Both the position numbers and the translations under genes were made by a program. From contig OW203732.1 in NCBI GenBank assembly GCA_934045075.1, forward strand, positions 8,519,001-8,583,000: DNA of 64,000 nt, read 5' to 3'. This document shows, piece after piece, positions 1 through 12,100 of the stretch. Each line of letters begins with the position of its first letter. The first letter of the stretch is position 1. This DNA comes from Yponomeuta sedellus. Taxonomy: Eukaryota; Arthropoda; Insecta; Lepidoptera; Yponomeutidae. The notes below the pieces were generated by a model. It did not search any database and was not told the origin of the DNA. It worked only from the letters and a program-made list of their open reading frames with translations.

Positions 1-332
1 AGGTACTCGGGGCTGCAAGTGATGCAAATTACTTCAGCCAGATGTTGCTGCCTGTACGTAATACAGAGAATATTGTAAAGAGGTTCGAAATTTCACTGAT
101 GCCGGTGAGTCGCCCATTAACTCAGTTGAAAAGGATAGCCAGAGGCCGCGGGTTCGAATCCCGCCATGGGTGGAATTTTTAGCCTCTAAATAGGTTTTTA
201 AAATTGGGTTAGAAATTTCACTGATGCTGGTAAGTCGCCCATAGCTCAGTTGGGAGAGCGCTGACACAGTTAGCCAAAGGTCGCGGGTTCGAGTCCCGGC
301 ATGGGTGGAATTTTTAGCCTCTAAATAGGTTT
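1..332 (+). repeat. SINE family 1, two copies head to tail
   Basis: tRNA-derived head with A-box-like TAGCTCAGTTGGGAGAGCG and B box GGTTCGA, followed by TTTTTAGCCTCTAAATAGG. First copy to about 201, second 202-332. The same unit recurs at least nine times in the window. Confidence 0.85.
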
Positions 333-1329
333 ATGACTTTTTTACGCTGGAGACTTAGTCATAAATCGAACAAAATGAAAAATCATAGTAAACACGTGGA
401 GCTACATTCTTCATGATACAATGTTTCAGGATATCTTCTATAAAGTCTGCCTTCGTTTGCACTGCTCGTTACTTTTCCGACATAGTTTATTTCCGTCCTT
501 TCTCTGTCACCATTTACAGAATCGATTGGACTAAAGCCTCTTGTTTAATTTCTGCGAGTGAGGAAAACCGCAACATATATTTCACAGAAATACAAGTGAC
601 ACTAGAAGTCAGACCTTATTGCCTATAACATAAGCTCAAGAATCGAAAAGGATTATTCCTCGATACCGCTGACTGTAACTACCTCTGCGTTGGTCGTTTC
701 TGAAAGCAAAAAAGGCTTTGATGTTAATTTCTTTGAAAAGGAACGTGCAAATAACAGCGTACGAATTTTTAAAAGCCATCTCCTCTTTCTCTTTGAGTTT
801 ATGAAAATTCATACAGCAATTTGAATAAATTTTGTGTTAACTTTGCATCGGAATAGTTAGTAGATCCATTATAAATTCATAGCTCTACGAACACTCAAAG
901 GATCTTGCTAAAAGTAATATTGTCACATCAATAAATGCAACAAAAATTAAATTCTGCAAAAAGACTAATCTACAATTTCGGATACTAATACCTAATCGGA
1001 TACAAGACCACTTTTTACATAAGAACAACTTTAGTGTGGAAGAGCAGGATTTTTCTTCGCGATTTTATGTTTTCCCGATAGTAACAGTTTATCATATCGA
1101 ATAGTAGAACCCTCATTTTCGTAAGAAGATTTTGTTCCACCATGTATATCACGTTTAATTGCAGCACACCGTGCCAATTCATTGGTCAATTCCACAGTTG
1201 CATTGTGGACGGCGACGCGGCGCGAAAGCCCTGAATATTCCATGCAACTGCCTGTCGCCAGCTCATAAATGCTAAACGGACGTCAAGCACTGCTCATTTC
1301 GCCCCATATCCAAATTTGAATGCTGCCGC
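333..1329. other. No gene recognised
   Basis: AT-rich non-coding sequence downstream of the channel gene. Only short chance reading frames; no splice-bounded exon or known repeat seen. Confidence 0.5.
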
Positions 1330-1540
1330 CATTTTACTCCAGTGAACTCTCGCGCTTGGAGCCTATAAAAACAGCGAAATGCGTCTAGGACTCATACACC
1401 GAGGGTTTCGTGTATTAAATCTGTCTTATGTTTGTGTTACTTAGCAAAAATATATTTTCTTTTATCAATTTTAAACCCCTATTAAATTATGTAAATAAAA
1501 ATACATTTATTTTGTTGTTATACTTACTATAACAACAATG
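1330..1540 (+). promoter_or_regulatory. Possible core promoter or LTR remnant
   Basis: GCCTATAAAAACAGCG gives a TATA box, followed about 120-150 bp later by AATAAA and an AT-rich tail. This is the order found in retrotransposon LTRs. No pol or gag sequence lies nearby. Weak call. Confidence 0.2.
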
Positions 1541-1665
1541 CTGCGGCCATGTGAGTTTCTAAACAGCCAGCATGAACTTAGCTCAAATTTCTTTGAGCGG
1601 AATAAGCCGCAACAATTACGCGGTGAGTTCCATATTTAAAATTTAAAAACTCGACTCGTCGAGTC

Positions 1666-1725
1666 GACCACATCAATTGGCGGGATTAATATCCCGGGAT
1701 TAATATCCCGTCAATTGATGTGGTC
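1666..1725. repeat. Near-perfect 60-bp palindrome
   Basis: GACCACATCAATTG ... CAATTGATGTGGTC with centre ATCCCGGGAT; the arms pair across about 28 bp. Probably the remains of a foldback element. Confidence 0.8.
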
Positions 1726-2159
1726 AGTAAAAGAATCAATTCCTACTCGAACAGTAGCCAATAGTCCAAATACCTCGGGAATTGATTCTTTCCATCCTCG
1801 GTTAACAATCTACTATTACTTGTTCCACTCTTCCGCCTCTAATCGTCGTTTCTACTACAAGTACATTAAAAAACTTTTTTTTTACTTTTTTGTTATTTGT
1901 TAGGAAATTCACAAAAAGAACGCATTAAGTTCCGACAGAAGACGTTAGGAAGATAGATACCTAGATAGGTGCATGTGAAAAAGTTGGTTTGAGCTCACCC
2001 CAAGTGTCTGATATAACATTGTATGGAATCAGGCATTACTTTGCGGAAATCCATAATCGCATTAAAATGTCAAAATTACTTTGCTAAATTCCGCCAAAAA
2101 AAGGCGGAATTCAACAACTTATATAACAGTTTAGACAAGTATTTACTTTAAAGTAAATA

Positions 2160-2276
2160 GTTACACATTTGTGTAGGCACAAATAAGTAGGCATTTGTGC
2201 AGGGACAAATAAATACACATTTGTGTATGCACAAATAAGTAACCATTTGTGTATGCACAAAGAACTACACATTTTG
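2160..2276. repeat. Minisatellite of ~31 bp, about four units
   Basis: Units of the type CACATTTGTGTATGCACAAA plus TAAGTA. Each unit is itself a small inverted repeat (ATTTGTG/CACAAAT). Confidence 0.75.
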
Positions 2277-2854
2277 TTGGCAAAAGTCTGACTGTTTTTA
2301 GATAAGCTACAATGAGTCGCGGTAGGGCTCAGTGAACCTTATGTACCGAATTTTAAAAACCTATTTAACTTATGTACCGAGCCCTAAAATGAACTGAGGT
2401 AGCATAATAATGAGATTCATATCACGTATCATAAACTTAAAGAACGTGCTAACATTGTGACCCCAAGACTTCTCTATCGGACTGTCCAAAGTGCAAGTAC
2501 TATCGGCATAAAGGCCTTAAGAGCTTGATACAAACATTTATGCAAAACGGGCATTTGTGGTATCATGAAGTACGATAGCTTGAGTGTCTCAATAAAACGC
2601 CCCTGAAAGATACCCGCTCGGTTAAACTGGCAGTACGTATATGCTTGGCTCTAATGAGATCACACTCGCTGCGAACGTGACAAGAGTCAAGTTGGGCTAA
2701 TCGCGGATATATTCGAAGTCTCGTTTTCAATATAGGTGGATGAGACACACACGGAAAATTACATAATTTTGCGAAACCTGTTTTTAGATTATGTACACTC
2801 GTGTTTAACTGCTGACTTTGAAAAACTTTTGGTGTTATATGTTTAACGCCTACT

Positions 2855-2910
2855 GTCTGTGTGTGTGTGTGTGTGTGTATATGTGTGAGGGTGTGTTTGT
2901 GTGTGTGTAT
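2855..2910. repeat. (TG)n microsatellite
   Basis: Interrupted TG dinucleotide run. Confidence 0.9.
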
Positions 2911-3136
2911 GAATGTGTTTTCGTACCTGGGCATGAGAGAAAGAATCAGTTGTACATTTGTACAAGTGCTATACAGGGATGATAAGGATGTATGATGATG
3001 ATTGCACTTGGTGCCAACTCCACCGTTCCCATGTTAGCAATACATTTGTCGTATTTTCAGACAGTATATTTAAAAATTAAAGGAATTGTGCAGACTAACG
3101 AATAAAGCAAGCCTTAATATCATTATGTTTATACTA

Positions 3137-3367
3137 TTTTTATTTTTAATGCACTAACCCGTGCTAAGGAACAAATTTAAAAACCTATTTATGTATTATT
3201 TATCTATGTACGTAATACAGAGAATAGTGTAAAGAGGTTCGAAATTTCACTGATCCCGTAAGTCGCCCACTGGCTCAATTGGTAGAGCGCTGGCACGGAT
3301 AGCCAGAGGTTGCGGGTTCGAATCCCGGCATGGGTCAAAATTTTTAGCCTCTAAATAGGTTTTTAAA
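3137..3367 (+). repeat. SINE family 1 copy
   Basis: TGGCTCAATTGGTAGAGCGC (A box) and GGTTCGAATCC (B box), flanked by TACGTAATACAGAGAATAG and TTTTTAGCCTCTAAATAGG. The 'ACTAACCCGTGCTAAGGA' tail motif sits at the left end. Confidence 0.85.
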
Positions 3368-3424
3368 TCATTATGTTTATCCAGGTATAGTATTTTCTAA
3401 GGTTAACAAGAGCAGTAGACATTA

Positions 3425-3995
3425 TTAAAACTGTTTTTACACGGACATACACTAACATACACTTAGCGGTACCAACCACTTTATACATTTCGATAAAGTT
3501 AAAGTTTTAGCCCGAGAAGACCGTTTCTTCCCTAGAACGATACGCGAGGCAGTAGAGATCCGCCGGCATCCAAATTTCAATAGAGATCGTGGTTGGAATA
3601 TACCGGCAGCATAGTAACCAGTGCTTAAGTGCATGAGACCCCCTTGCTTAATGTGTGACTGTAGTGTTAATTTTAATTCCAATTAATAATCAATATTTTT
3701 AGTTCATGTAAAATAATTGGATTTATTAATTTAATTTTTTAACTTCAATTACTAATAATCAATTTTGTTGACTTTATATAAAATAATTGAAATACCTATT
3801 TTGGAACGTAACTTCATAATTAACTTTTGTAATTTTTGCCGAGGGTAGTAAACTAACCGTTAATGCTTTCTCAAAGACGCCTGTCACCTCAGTCATCCGG
3901 GACCACGGCACCTGAAAAAGTGCCGAAACGTTGGAAAATTGTAAAAATGTAATAAACGCGCATAAATCCGTTTAAAAACAGTTTTAATTTTATCC
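3425..3995. mobile_element. Non-autonomous element with short inverted ends
   Basis: Starts AAAACTGTTTTTACACGG and ends CCGTTTAAAAACAGTTTT. The right part holds ACCTGAAAAAGTGCCGAAACG. No transposase. About 570 bp. Confidence 0.5.
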
Positions 3996-4839
3996 AGGTA
4001 TTTTAAGTTTATATTGCAAGCTGCTTCTACTTGAAAAAGGCACTTATTATTTGCATGTCATGATAACTCGTAAGTAGCCTGTGTATTTAGACTTAAGTTG
4101 TGTCATATCTCCAATTGAATGTACTTATTTGTTGAACGATACCACTATAAAAACTTACGATTATATTTAAAAAACGTCTAATCCACTCTTATCACAGAAT
4201 TAATTAGAGCCGGCTTGTAACAGGAATTCCTTTCATATACCGACTTTTCGAAATAAATTTTGTGTATTAAAAAAAAATTTAATATCATGCATTGCTACCA
4301 AAGCAATTTTTTCTGATAACCGCAATTTGACGAGAATATAGAGAGAAATATATACAGAATATATATACAGAGAATATACAGGAGGTCATTTGATACGGAT
4401 TGAAATTTTGCGTATGTGCAACATGGTTTAAATATATTTAATATGGGGCGCATCTGGTTTTTTTCTTGCAGTAAAATAGATGCATAGACTTACTAATTTT
4501 AATAAGATCTTTCTTTTTCCACGACATGCCTTCGACTCCCTTACTATGGCAGTATTTGCACAGTCCAATGAGAATGAGCGATTGCATTTGGCTCAATACG
4601 CGTTGATTTAATTCGCCACTGCGAGAACGTCGCAGTGGCTTTGATATAATGCGCAAGTAAACAAGGCTGGACTCTCGCCGCCCACCGAGCTTCTACTGAA
4701 GCATCACTTTGCACCAGTACTGTGGGACTGTTCATTATTTCTATTTGTCGATTTCAGGGAAAGAATATGATCCAGTCTTACTTTTTTAGCGTTACACCAC
4801 CTATTATTTGTATGTATCTATTTACAGTTAGTAAATAGT
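3996..4839. other. No gene recognised
   Basis: AT-rich; short chance frames only. Contains small AATATA runs at 4340-4380. Confidence 0.5.
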
Positions 4840-4940
4840 AGAGATCACTTTTAGTGATAAAACCGCCGTCTGTACTCTTACCTGTGTAATTTATTTTTTT
4901 ATGTACAATAAAGTGTTTTCTATCTACCTATCTATCTAAC
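4840..4940 (+). repeat. Dispersed repeat ending in AATAAAGTGTT(TATC)n
   Basis: GTCTGTACTCTTACCTGTGT ... TACAATAAAGTGTTTTCTAT followed by CTAC/CTAT tetramers. Copies at 30535-30640, 48450-48545 and (reverse) 48755-48870. Confidence 0.65.
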
Positions 4941-6410
4941 ACCTACGAGAAAGCTGCACAAATGTTTTTTTTTTATCTTTTTGAACGTTTATTCGTTGGA
5001 ACTCTGCCATTTACAAGTCTGCAATACTTCATGTTAACAATATGGTTTCTAAAGCTCTCAGATTTTTCTTTCGATAAACACTTTCGTAATTAATTACGTC
5101 CACTTGCTATTTCTTCGTCTTTCGTCTCAAAAAAATTAATAAGAAGTCCAACTTAAACTCGGTAGTTCGACCATTTTGCTTTCCTGTTGTGAAGCCTGAA
5201 AAAGCATCCAAATTCCATGCAACGCAGCAGTCGGCAACTGGTTTGTTTCCAGATAGTTTCATAAAGTTCCTGAAAGGACCCTCCCAGAAGGACGTCCTTT
5301 TAAGTGCCGTGTACGTCAGGCTCTTCCTGGCTAACAATCAGCAAGCTCTTGACGCTGAATGGCCAATACTTTCACCACGACATACAGAGTAAGAGTAAGA
5401 AATGTTTATTCATAAACCATAACACCAAACAGACCATACAATATGAATGGCAACATAGAACGGAAGATTTAGATAGCAAACCTCTTTCGCTATCAATACG
5501 CCAAGAAAAAAGTACTTATTAAATACAATGTTTTTTTCTGGTTTCGAACAAGGTATCTAAGACCAGGGCCAAACAAGTGATTGTGTTGTGTGGAAGTTAT
5601 AATTAATGTACCGTGTTGGTGATGCCGTCGATATAATTCAAATATTTTTTGTGTCTAAGGAGTTCCAAAACTTCAGTGCTTAAAATTTCCAACCTGTGGT
5701 GGGCACTCGTGGTAATTAAGCCCATACCCTCTTTCCAAGAGAAGACCTGTGCCCGGCAGTGGGGCGTATATAGGCTACATAAAAACATCTTTATAAAAAT
5801 AACATGTTTGCTCAATAAACATTAATGTTATTAGTTTAGATACGAAAACGTATCCCAAGTAGTCCCCTTGCATCCTAACTCCCACCTCCCTGACAGCGAC
5901 CACTTCCAGATTAATAGTCCGCATGCCTCAACGTCATCCAGCGGCAAAAAGTACGCCACAATTTACTTCGCGACTTGATACCGCCGCCTAATTAGTTGGC
6001 TGGAAAATACGAAAATATTGTCATAGTTAGTCGTTGTAATCCTTGCTTGGTTTTTTTAACATTGTTTAGTTTACGAGTACTTTTGGTTAGAGGTTAAGGT
6101 TATAACCTCACAAATTTATGTTTCTCTTACTCTGTAAATCTACTGATAGCATTGGTTTTTTTATCATTGTTTTAAATTCTTTTTTAGCTTGAGGTTATGT
6201 TTATTAACCCACAATTTCTTCTACTCCTACAATCTGTAATTCTATTGCTAACAGCTTGTTTTACTGTAAGTAATTTGGCCAACCGATAATTCGAATAACA
6301 TATTGTGCATGAGAAAGTTTGTGTATGATAGATTAGATTAGAATACAATTTTCTATTGTACATACCAGAGAAAAATACAAATGATAGTTAAGATACATTC
6401 ACAGGCGAGA
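4941..6410. other. No gene recognised; fragment of a dispersed repeat
   Basis: 5580-5770 carries a reverse-oriented piece containing CTGTGCCCGGCAGTGGGGCG, a short motif seen again near 7600 and 47750. A 68-residue frame at 5189-5392 (+) has no recognisable family. The rest is AT-rich. Confidence 0.45.
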
Positions 6411-6698
6411 GAAGCCCTACAGTTCTAAGTTGGTCTGACGTAGATTGATATAAGTTACGATTAAAGTGACGCGACCAAAAATCTATCGGTCTTATTTATT
6501 AAAAGTTGATACCACTTAATCCTAGTAAGATGCAGTTTAAGGGAGAAATTCCTGTGATAAACACGCTTTAACTCCGTCTTGAGAGTGCTTAAGTGGGATC
6601 GACTTTTTACAAATAAGACCGATAGATTTTTGGTCGCGTCACTATAATCGTAACTTACTCGTACAACTGGTCAGACCAACTTAGAACTGTAGGGCTTC
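6411..6698. mobile_element. MITE-like foldback element, ~288 bp
   Basis: Left end GAAGCCCTACAGTTCTAAGT, right end the reverse complement. Inner arms also pair (GACGCGACCAAAAATCTATC at left, its complement at right). No coding capacity. Confidence 0.85.
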
Positions 6699-7021
6699 TG
6701 TAAAGCATCCAGGATTAGTTTTTTCTCGAAAATTACAGGGAAAACAATCCTGTAAGCTTGATTTATAATACCCACCCAGCGCGAGTGTAATCCCAGATTC
6801 TGCTATGCAAGCAAAGAGGAGCTCTTAACGAAGGGATGGTCAATAAAACCGAGATCTTCAAGTTTGAAGAGATCAGTATTCAAATACAGTCATATTTTTC
6901 TTACCTACCATTGGCTACGATCAGCATTTGCATTGTAAATTTGAATCTTCGCCAATTTGAGGCACTTTCTGCAAGATTACTAATGCACAGGTAAAGTTTT
7001 CAATGAGATTCTATTATGTCC

Positions 7022-7165
7022 CAGCCAGTACATTTGATCACGTACAGTCGCGTGCACTAACATGTAAACACATGTCACATTAACCTCTTTAAGCCTGATA
7101 TATAAGAAATTTACTATTCTGACTTTGATAAGGTAGTGAAGTGCATACATGTTAGTGCTTGATTC
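7022..7165. mobile_element. MITE family 2 copy (~140 bp)
   Basis: Begins ACAGTCGCGTGCACTAACAT, ends ACATGTTAGTGC. The middle shares TAACCTCTTTAAGCCTGATA with copies at 15945, 26291 and 35213. Confidence 0.8.
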
Positions 7166-7579
7166 TTGTTGTCGATTTTTTTAATTTTTGACGACATCGA
7201 GCTCAATGTTGGAAATTCCCCAATTCCCCTAGCAAGCTATAAGGACAGTCACGTATAACTTCACCCATCGTTGCCATAAAACTTGCGGAAAATCTGAAGT
7301 AAACGACCGGCACTAACTTTTTAATAGACCATTAATGGAGTTAGCAAAAGGCAACGCCTTAGCGCTCATTGAAATTATCGTTTTCGCGCTTTTAACGAAA
7401 ACGGGGGAAAATATAGCATCGGTAATGATGCCAACATTGGGGGAGGGAGGTTATCGATTTTTAGCCAACTTAAAGCGGGCGTGTTGTTTATCAGAAAATA
7501 TAGTACAGATGACAACAGGTCGACCTTAACGACCTTTATTTATTAAAACTTATTATACACTTACCAATCCAAGCCACCA

Positions 7580-7890
7580 ATCCGCGGTGGGCACGAGTGG
7601 TAATTAAGCCCATACTCTCTCTCTCAGAGAAGACCTGGGGGCTGATTCTCGCCCATGCGAATTGAAAGCGTAGACGCAAAATACTCGAAGGCTTAGACAT
7701 TTGTCGAATAAAAATAAGATAATTCGACACAGTCATTAGACATTTATCTTCTCATTCGAATTCAATGTATGTAGAATGGCGTTCAGAATACAGATTTTGG
7801 GTATCGCTCGATTTTTTACGTATAATTCCAAGTCATAACCCTTAAGAGTCGTATACGACTTATTTGCTAATGAAGTGAGAATTGGCACCC
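7580..7890. repeat. Dispersed repeat, intact copy of one split by a LINE at 14.9 kb
   Basis: CCCATGCGAATTGAAAGCGT ... TTAAGAGTCGTATACGA ... GAGAATTGGC. The same series occurs at 14820-15455 but interrupted by LINE sequence. Confidence 0.7.
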
Positions 7891-8121
7891 TGTACCCTGC
7901 AGTGGAAAGTATAAAGGTTACCTAAAAAAATACACTCACAGTTAATAGTACAAAGTACGCGTACGTGTGCGATTAATTTAAATGCATTTTTGTTGCAAAG
8001 TTGCCCGTACTATAACGAATAACAGTACGCGTATGCAAAGATCGATGTGCTATTGACAACCTCAATTCACGGTTACCCTATAGCAGAGATCCTGGTTGGG
8101 ATAATCATCATTTATCTCTCA

Positions 8122-8177
8122 AGCATTCGTTAGTGACAGATTAGGCATTTCCGCCTAAATTGTCACTAACAAATGCT
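8122..8177. repeat. Short hairpin
   Basis: AGCATTCGTTAGTGACA ... TGTCACTAACAAATGCT, arms of about 17 bp around TAGGCATTTCCGCCTA. Confidence 0.75.
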
Positions 8178-8284
8178 AGTTAGAAGGGCTTATAATACAC
8201 AAGGTCACAAGGGCAAATGTTAGTTAGAAGGGCATTTTGAAACTACTTAATATAGATAAAAAAAAATACTGCAAACATATTATA

Positions 8285-9030
8285 GTAAAACTAGCTGACC
8301 ACAAAAACGTTGTTTGCCATATAATTTAGCCTACGACCTATAACTGGTTCTCTGCTTACTCATGGTACCAATTCGTCTCTTTCATTTATTTTATTTTGTT
8401 TCCGTGTTTATACTTTAATTTGTTTTAAATTGTTGGTACCTATTAATGCCTAATTGTTTTTTATTTGCTAAGAATAAGTCTATGAATCACGGCGGGAGAC
8501 TGAAAAACAAGATTAATGCTGAGGCTTCGACCATTTCAAAAGTGTGAACTAAATATGTATTCGTATCATAAGCACATTTTTACTTTTGAATAAAGTTCTT
8601 TTATCTATTTATATCTACATATAACCTGCGACCTATATAGTTATTGTATCTCCCTACGTTTATGTAAATGTATAGTATAGTATTTCACCTTTTTTTCCTG
8701 TACTACGTTTTACCAGTCTCTTCAACACCAAAGGTTTGCTGGAAGACAATGCTTCTTGCATTAAGCACGCCCTTGTACATTTACTAATGTAACTAGTGCA
8801 ATAAATAATTAAAATAAATAAAATATACTTACTAAATAAACTCACAAAAGAATAATAATCCAAATGCTTTAATGTGTGTTTTGTATATGAATAAAGCATT
8901 ATCTTAACTTTTTTTTTTAATTAGCCATCTTATCTTATCTTAATAAAAATCGGTGAAACCGTTTTGGAGGAGTTCGGTAACAAACACTGTGAAACGAGAT
9001 TTTTTTATGAGATTTATTATGATAACTTCA
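8285..9030. repeat. Fragments of 'ACTAGCTGACC' dispersed repeat
   Basis: CTAGCTGACCACAAAAACGT at 8290, CCTGCGACCTATATAG at 8625 and GAAACCGTTTTGGAGGAGTT at 8955 recur together at 28505-28700. The style resembles lepidopteran Helitron-like repeats, but I cannot confirm that. Confidence 0.5.
9013..9018 (-). terminator. Candidate polyadenylation signal AATAAA
   Basis: AATAAA on the minus strand about 60 nt after the channel stop codon. Position is right for a short 3' UTR. It lies in a dispersed-repeat remnant, so a more distal site is possible. Confidence 0.4.
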
Positions 9031-9078
9031 ATATACCGTAGATGTATTAACTCTAACAGAGGTAGAATTCGCTACAAC

Positions 9079-9189
9079 TTAAATCTGAGCAAACAATACT
9101 TCGGATCTCTCCGCGATGATCCTTTGTGCGTCGGGAAAGAACGGCAAAATGTGTATCCAGGAGTCTAGACTCAGGGTGAGTATGGACAC
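9079..9189 (-). CDS. Exon 44: repeat IV, CNBD C helix and stop
   Basis: 36 codons and TAA (9079-9081), phase 0 in. [20 protein letters not shown], then [16 protein letters not shown], stop. This is the usual CNBD ending (VL.L....W..LL..FP.....I). Acceptor ATCTTTACAG. No C-terminal tail follows the CNBD. Confidence 0.93.
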   Translation of the reverse strand: MSILTLSLDSWIHILPFFPDAQRIIAERSEVLFAQI

Positions 9190-12100
9190 CTGTAAAGATT
9201 GAAATCATGTGTAGACTGTAACCATGTAAGTAACTAGAGCTGGGTGATTTCTGAGAATATTCTCTCTGACAGTATTTTAAAACGGAAATTTACTGAGAGG
9301 GAGAACAATGCAGCGTTCATAGCTTCCATAACCAACCCTATTATAACTGAAGAGAGAACGCTCAATTTTTGTATCTGTCTATGATCAATTTCATTCAGTT
9401 TTCGTCCACCTATAAAGAAACCTGTGATGGAAATCGACAAAAGTAACAATAGCTATCAAGTTTTGTCCCATGTCATTTATTCACTTCATTCAAGAAAATA
9501 TTAAGTGTGTGTGGGTGATATCAACCCTTTGTATGTCCCCACAGCTGGGGAATGGATCTCTTTCTGCATTGCAGGAAGTTTAGGCAGAAGTTGTCAAGCC
9601 ACCCATGAAGCCTCTGACATGGCTTAACGACTGCCATAACATGACCGCCGGCAACAACAGCCTTGCGAAGCACGGAAATATTAAGTTATATTGTCAGTTT
9701 CTTGACAATGTTTATAGTACCATTCAATTAACTAAACTCACGTTTGTATGCTAGAGGGGTGGGCAGACAACAGGGTCAGCCACTTGCTACGATCCTAACA
9801 GATAGCATAACATAACATTTTCATATTACAGGTGCATACATTGCTTCTGGCCCCACACAGGATTCCCTGTGTCGTGGAAACTAGAAACAACGACATCACA
9901 AACATGTCAGCATCCAAGACCTGGGTTTTTTTGTCCCCAGCCGGGGTTCGAACCCGGACCTCTTGCTCGGTAGGCAGATGCGCTACCGCTGCGCCACACA
10001 GGTCGTCTCTAGAGATCTCTATACTATACGATAAAAAAAAATTGTTTACACCCAAACAAAAGCTGAATGAAAATAAATACAAAAGTATTTAGGGAGGCTG
10101 TACCTTAGTCTCAGCTCTATAAGAGAAGCAGTGCGCGATGCCCCGGTTCAATCCCTGCATGATGCCGAATACGTCCCCGGGGCCGAGGTACTCGTGGGTC
10201 GTTTCGGTCAAGTCCGAGCGCACAGATACCACCGATACCGTGCCGCTATGCACCCAATACATTCGTGCCTCAGAATCGCCCGCCACCACTATGTAGTTAC
10301 CTGCAAAAATATGCTAGACAGATAGATAGACAAATTGTTTTAATTGCATTCGCACGTTTGTGATACATACAGAGAGCGTGTTACAATGGTAATTAATAGT
10401 AAAGAACTGCGATCCCCAACCCGCATGCCCAGCGTGAGGATTATGGGAATTACCCCCCAATGATGGCACAACCTTGCACTATGGCGCTTATTAGGGACAA
10501 AGCCCTTGTCCAGCAGTGGACTAATATAGCCTGAAGAAGAAGAAGAATCTAGCGTGAAGCAACGACAAGTATTGTACTGTATAATACAGTCAACAGCATG
10601 CCACTCTTATATTCGTGCACGCTACTCGTTTACTATGGGTGACTACCACAAAAACACGACGGTCAACAAGAACAAATGGTTGACTCGCTCACTCGACGCA
10701 AGTAGACAGGAGAGCAGAAAGCACAATTGGTCTTGTAATAAAATTAATAGACGACCGTAATGTTTTGTGGCGCTAAGATGTCAGAGTTTGACAGTTAATG
10801 TACTGGAATTGTACTGGTACTCAGCATGCACACTATTTACGATGGGCGCGTCAAAAGGGCTTTGACTCAGAGCTGTACACTCCAGGGCTGATCTTCCTCT
10901 AGTGCCCGTCAGTACGGTATCTGAATGTTTTAAAAGCAGTACGGTGAAAAGACAGCACGGTGAAATGGGATCTCCAATCACCTCTTTTTTAGCTGCTGAA
11001 AAAGTTCACCTCCATATTAGGTATTATTTATTCGTTCCGTGTTTTGCGTTTAGACGTGAGTCAATGTCCCATGTGCATACGACATTTAATTGGTATATGC
11101 CAACAGATTTTACTGCTTGGAAATCTGAAATTGCATGCATAACCAATTTCAGTTGTCCCGTACTATAATACTACCTGCGGCGCTGAATTGTATGAAATAG
11201 TTGATACTTTTACGACTGAATAAAAGTTGTTCGTTTAACGCTATAAATGTGGATGCTCACATCCTGTTCATGTCATATAACGGGAGAGCTCCTTACAGTT
11301 GTTGTGCAATAATGTCTACCTACCGAACGAAAACAAATTGGAAGAAATAATAATGTTATAGTAATTATTTCGAGAAGGCCTAGTATTTTATCCGGAGTAT
11401 AGAATGAAGCGCTCGTGGCCTAGTCGAACCGAGTGATTGGTATCAATCACTTGAGATAAGCAACAACAGGCACGGTCAGGTGCAGGATGCGTGACCGTCC
11501 TGTGACTACCGCTAGTGGCATTTTTTCGGAGCGCTTCCGTGCTAAAGCCGTTGGTGCCGGCTGTCATGTAATGGCAGTCGTTAAGCCATGTCAGAGACCT
11601 CTCGGGTGGCTTGATAACTTCTGACAGTAAGGCTCGCCACTGTTTTACAATCCTCCACCAACCCGGACTGCAATGCAAGAGACCCGTGCCCCAGCAGTCG
11701 GGACATACAAGGGTTGATATCGATACTGAATATATCTTATACAAGCTGCCTCCGCCAACGTTGTATTGCCATAATAATTAGCCTAGGAACTATTAAAAAA
11801 ATCATAAAATTAGAGAATTCGTTTCAGAAGATTTTGATAACAGACGCTGTGACACTGTGACATTTTATTTATATGTATCAGATTTAAATGAAGGGCACCA
11901 ACGTAATGACATTCCCTACTTTTAGAACTTAAACTTTAGTATCCCTCTAGTACTGTGATAGATAGATAGAATATTCTTTATTGTACAAAGGAATTACAGT
12001 AACAGAAATTATAAAAAAATACAGTACCTACCTATACAAATGGCGGCCTTATTACTAAAAGCAATTTCTTCCAGGCAACCATAGACGGAGACAAGAAAGA

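Noticed and set aside
1330..1540. Complete LTR retrotransposon
   Set aside because: Only a TATA-like box and AATAAA; no second LTR, primer-binding site or pol fragment found.
5189..5392. Transposase-like fragment (plus strand)
   Set aside because: A 68-residue frame without a motif I can name; an overlapping minus frame is equally open.
5603..5815. Possible last channel exon (frame with EVLELLRHKKYLNYI)
   Set aside because: Looks like a CNBD C helix, but it is part of a dispersed repeat (similar text near 54890-54985), has the wrong phase, and exon 44 already gives a proper end with stop.
9234..9449. Coding exon upstream of exon 44
   Set aside because: Charged plus-strand and hydrophobic minus-strand readings both appear open, but neither has matching splice sites or phase, and exon 43 to 44 joins cleanly without it.
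9940..10003. tRNA genes (several sites with good A and B boxes)
   Set aside because: Each head is followed by a shared SINE body, and copies recur with the same mutations. No stand-alone acceptor stem with clean ends.
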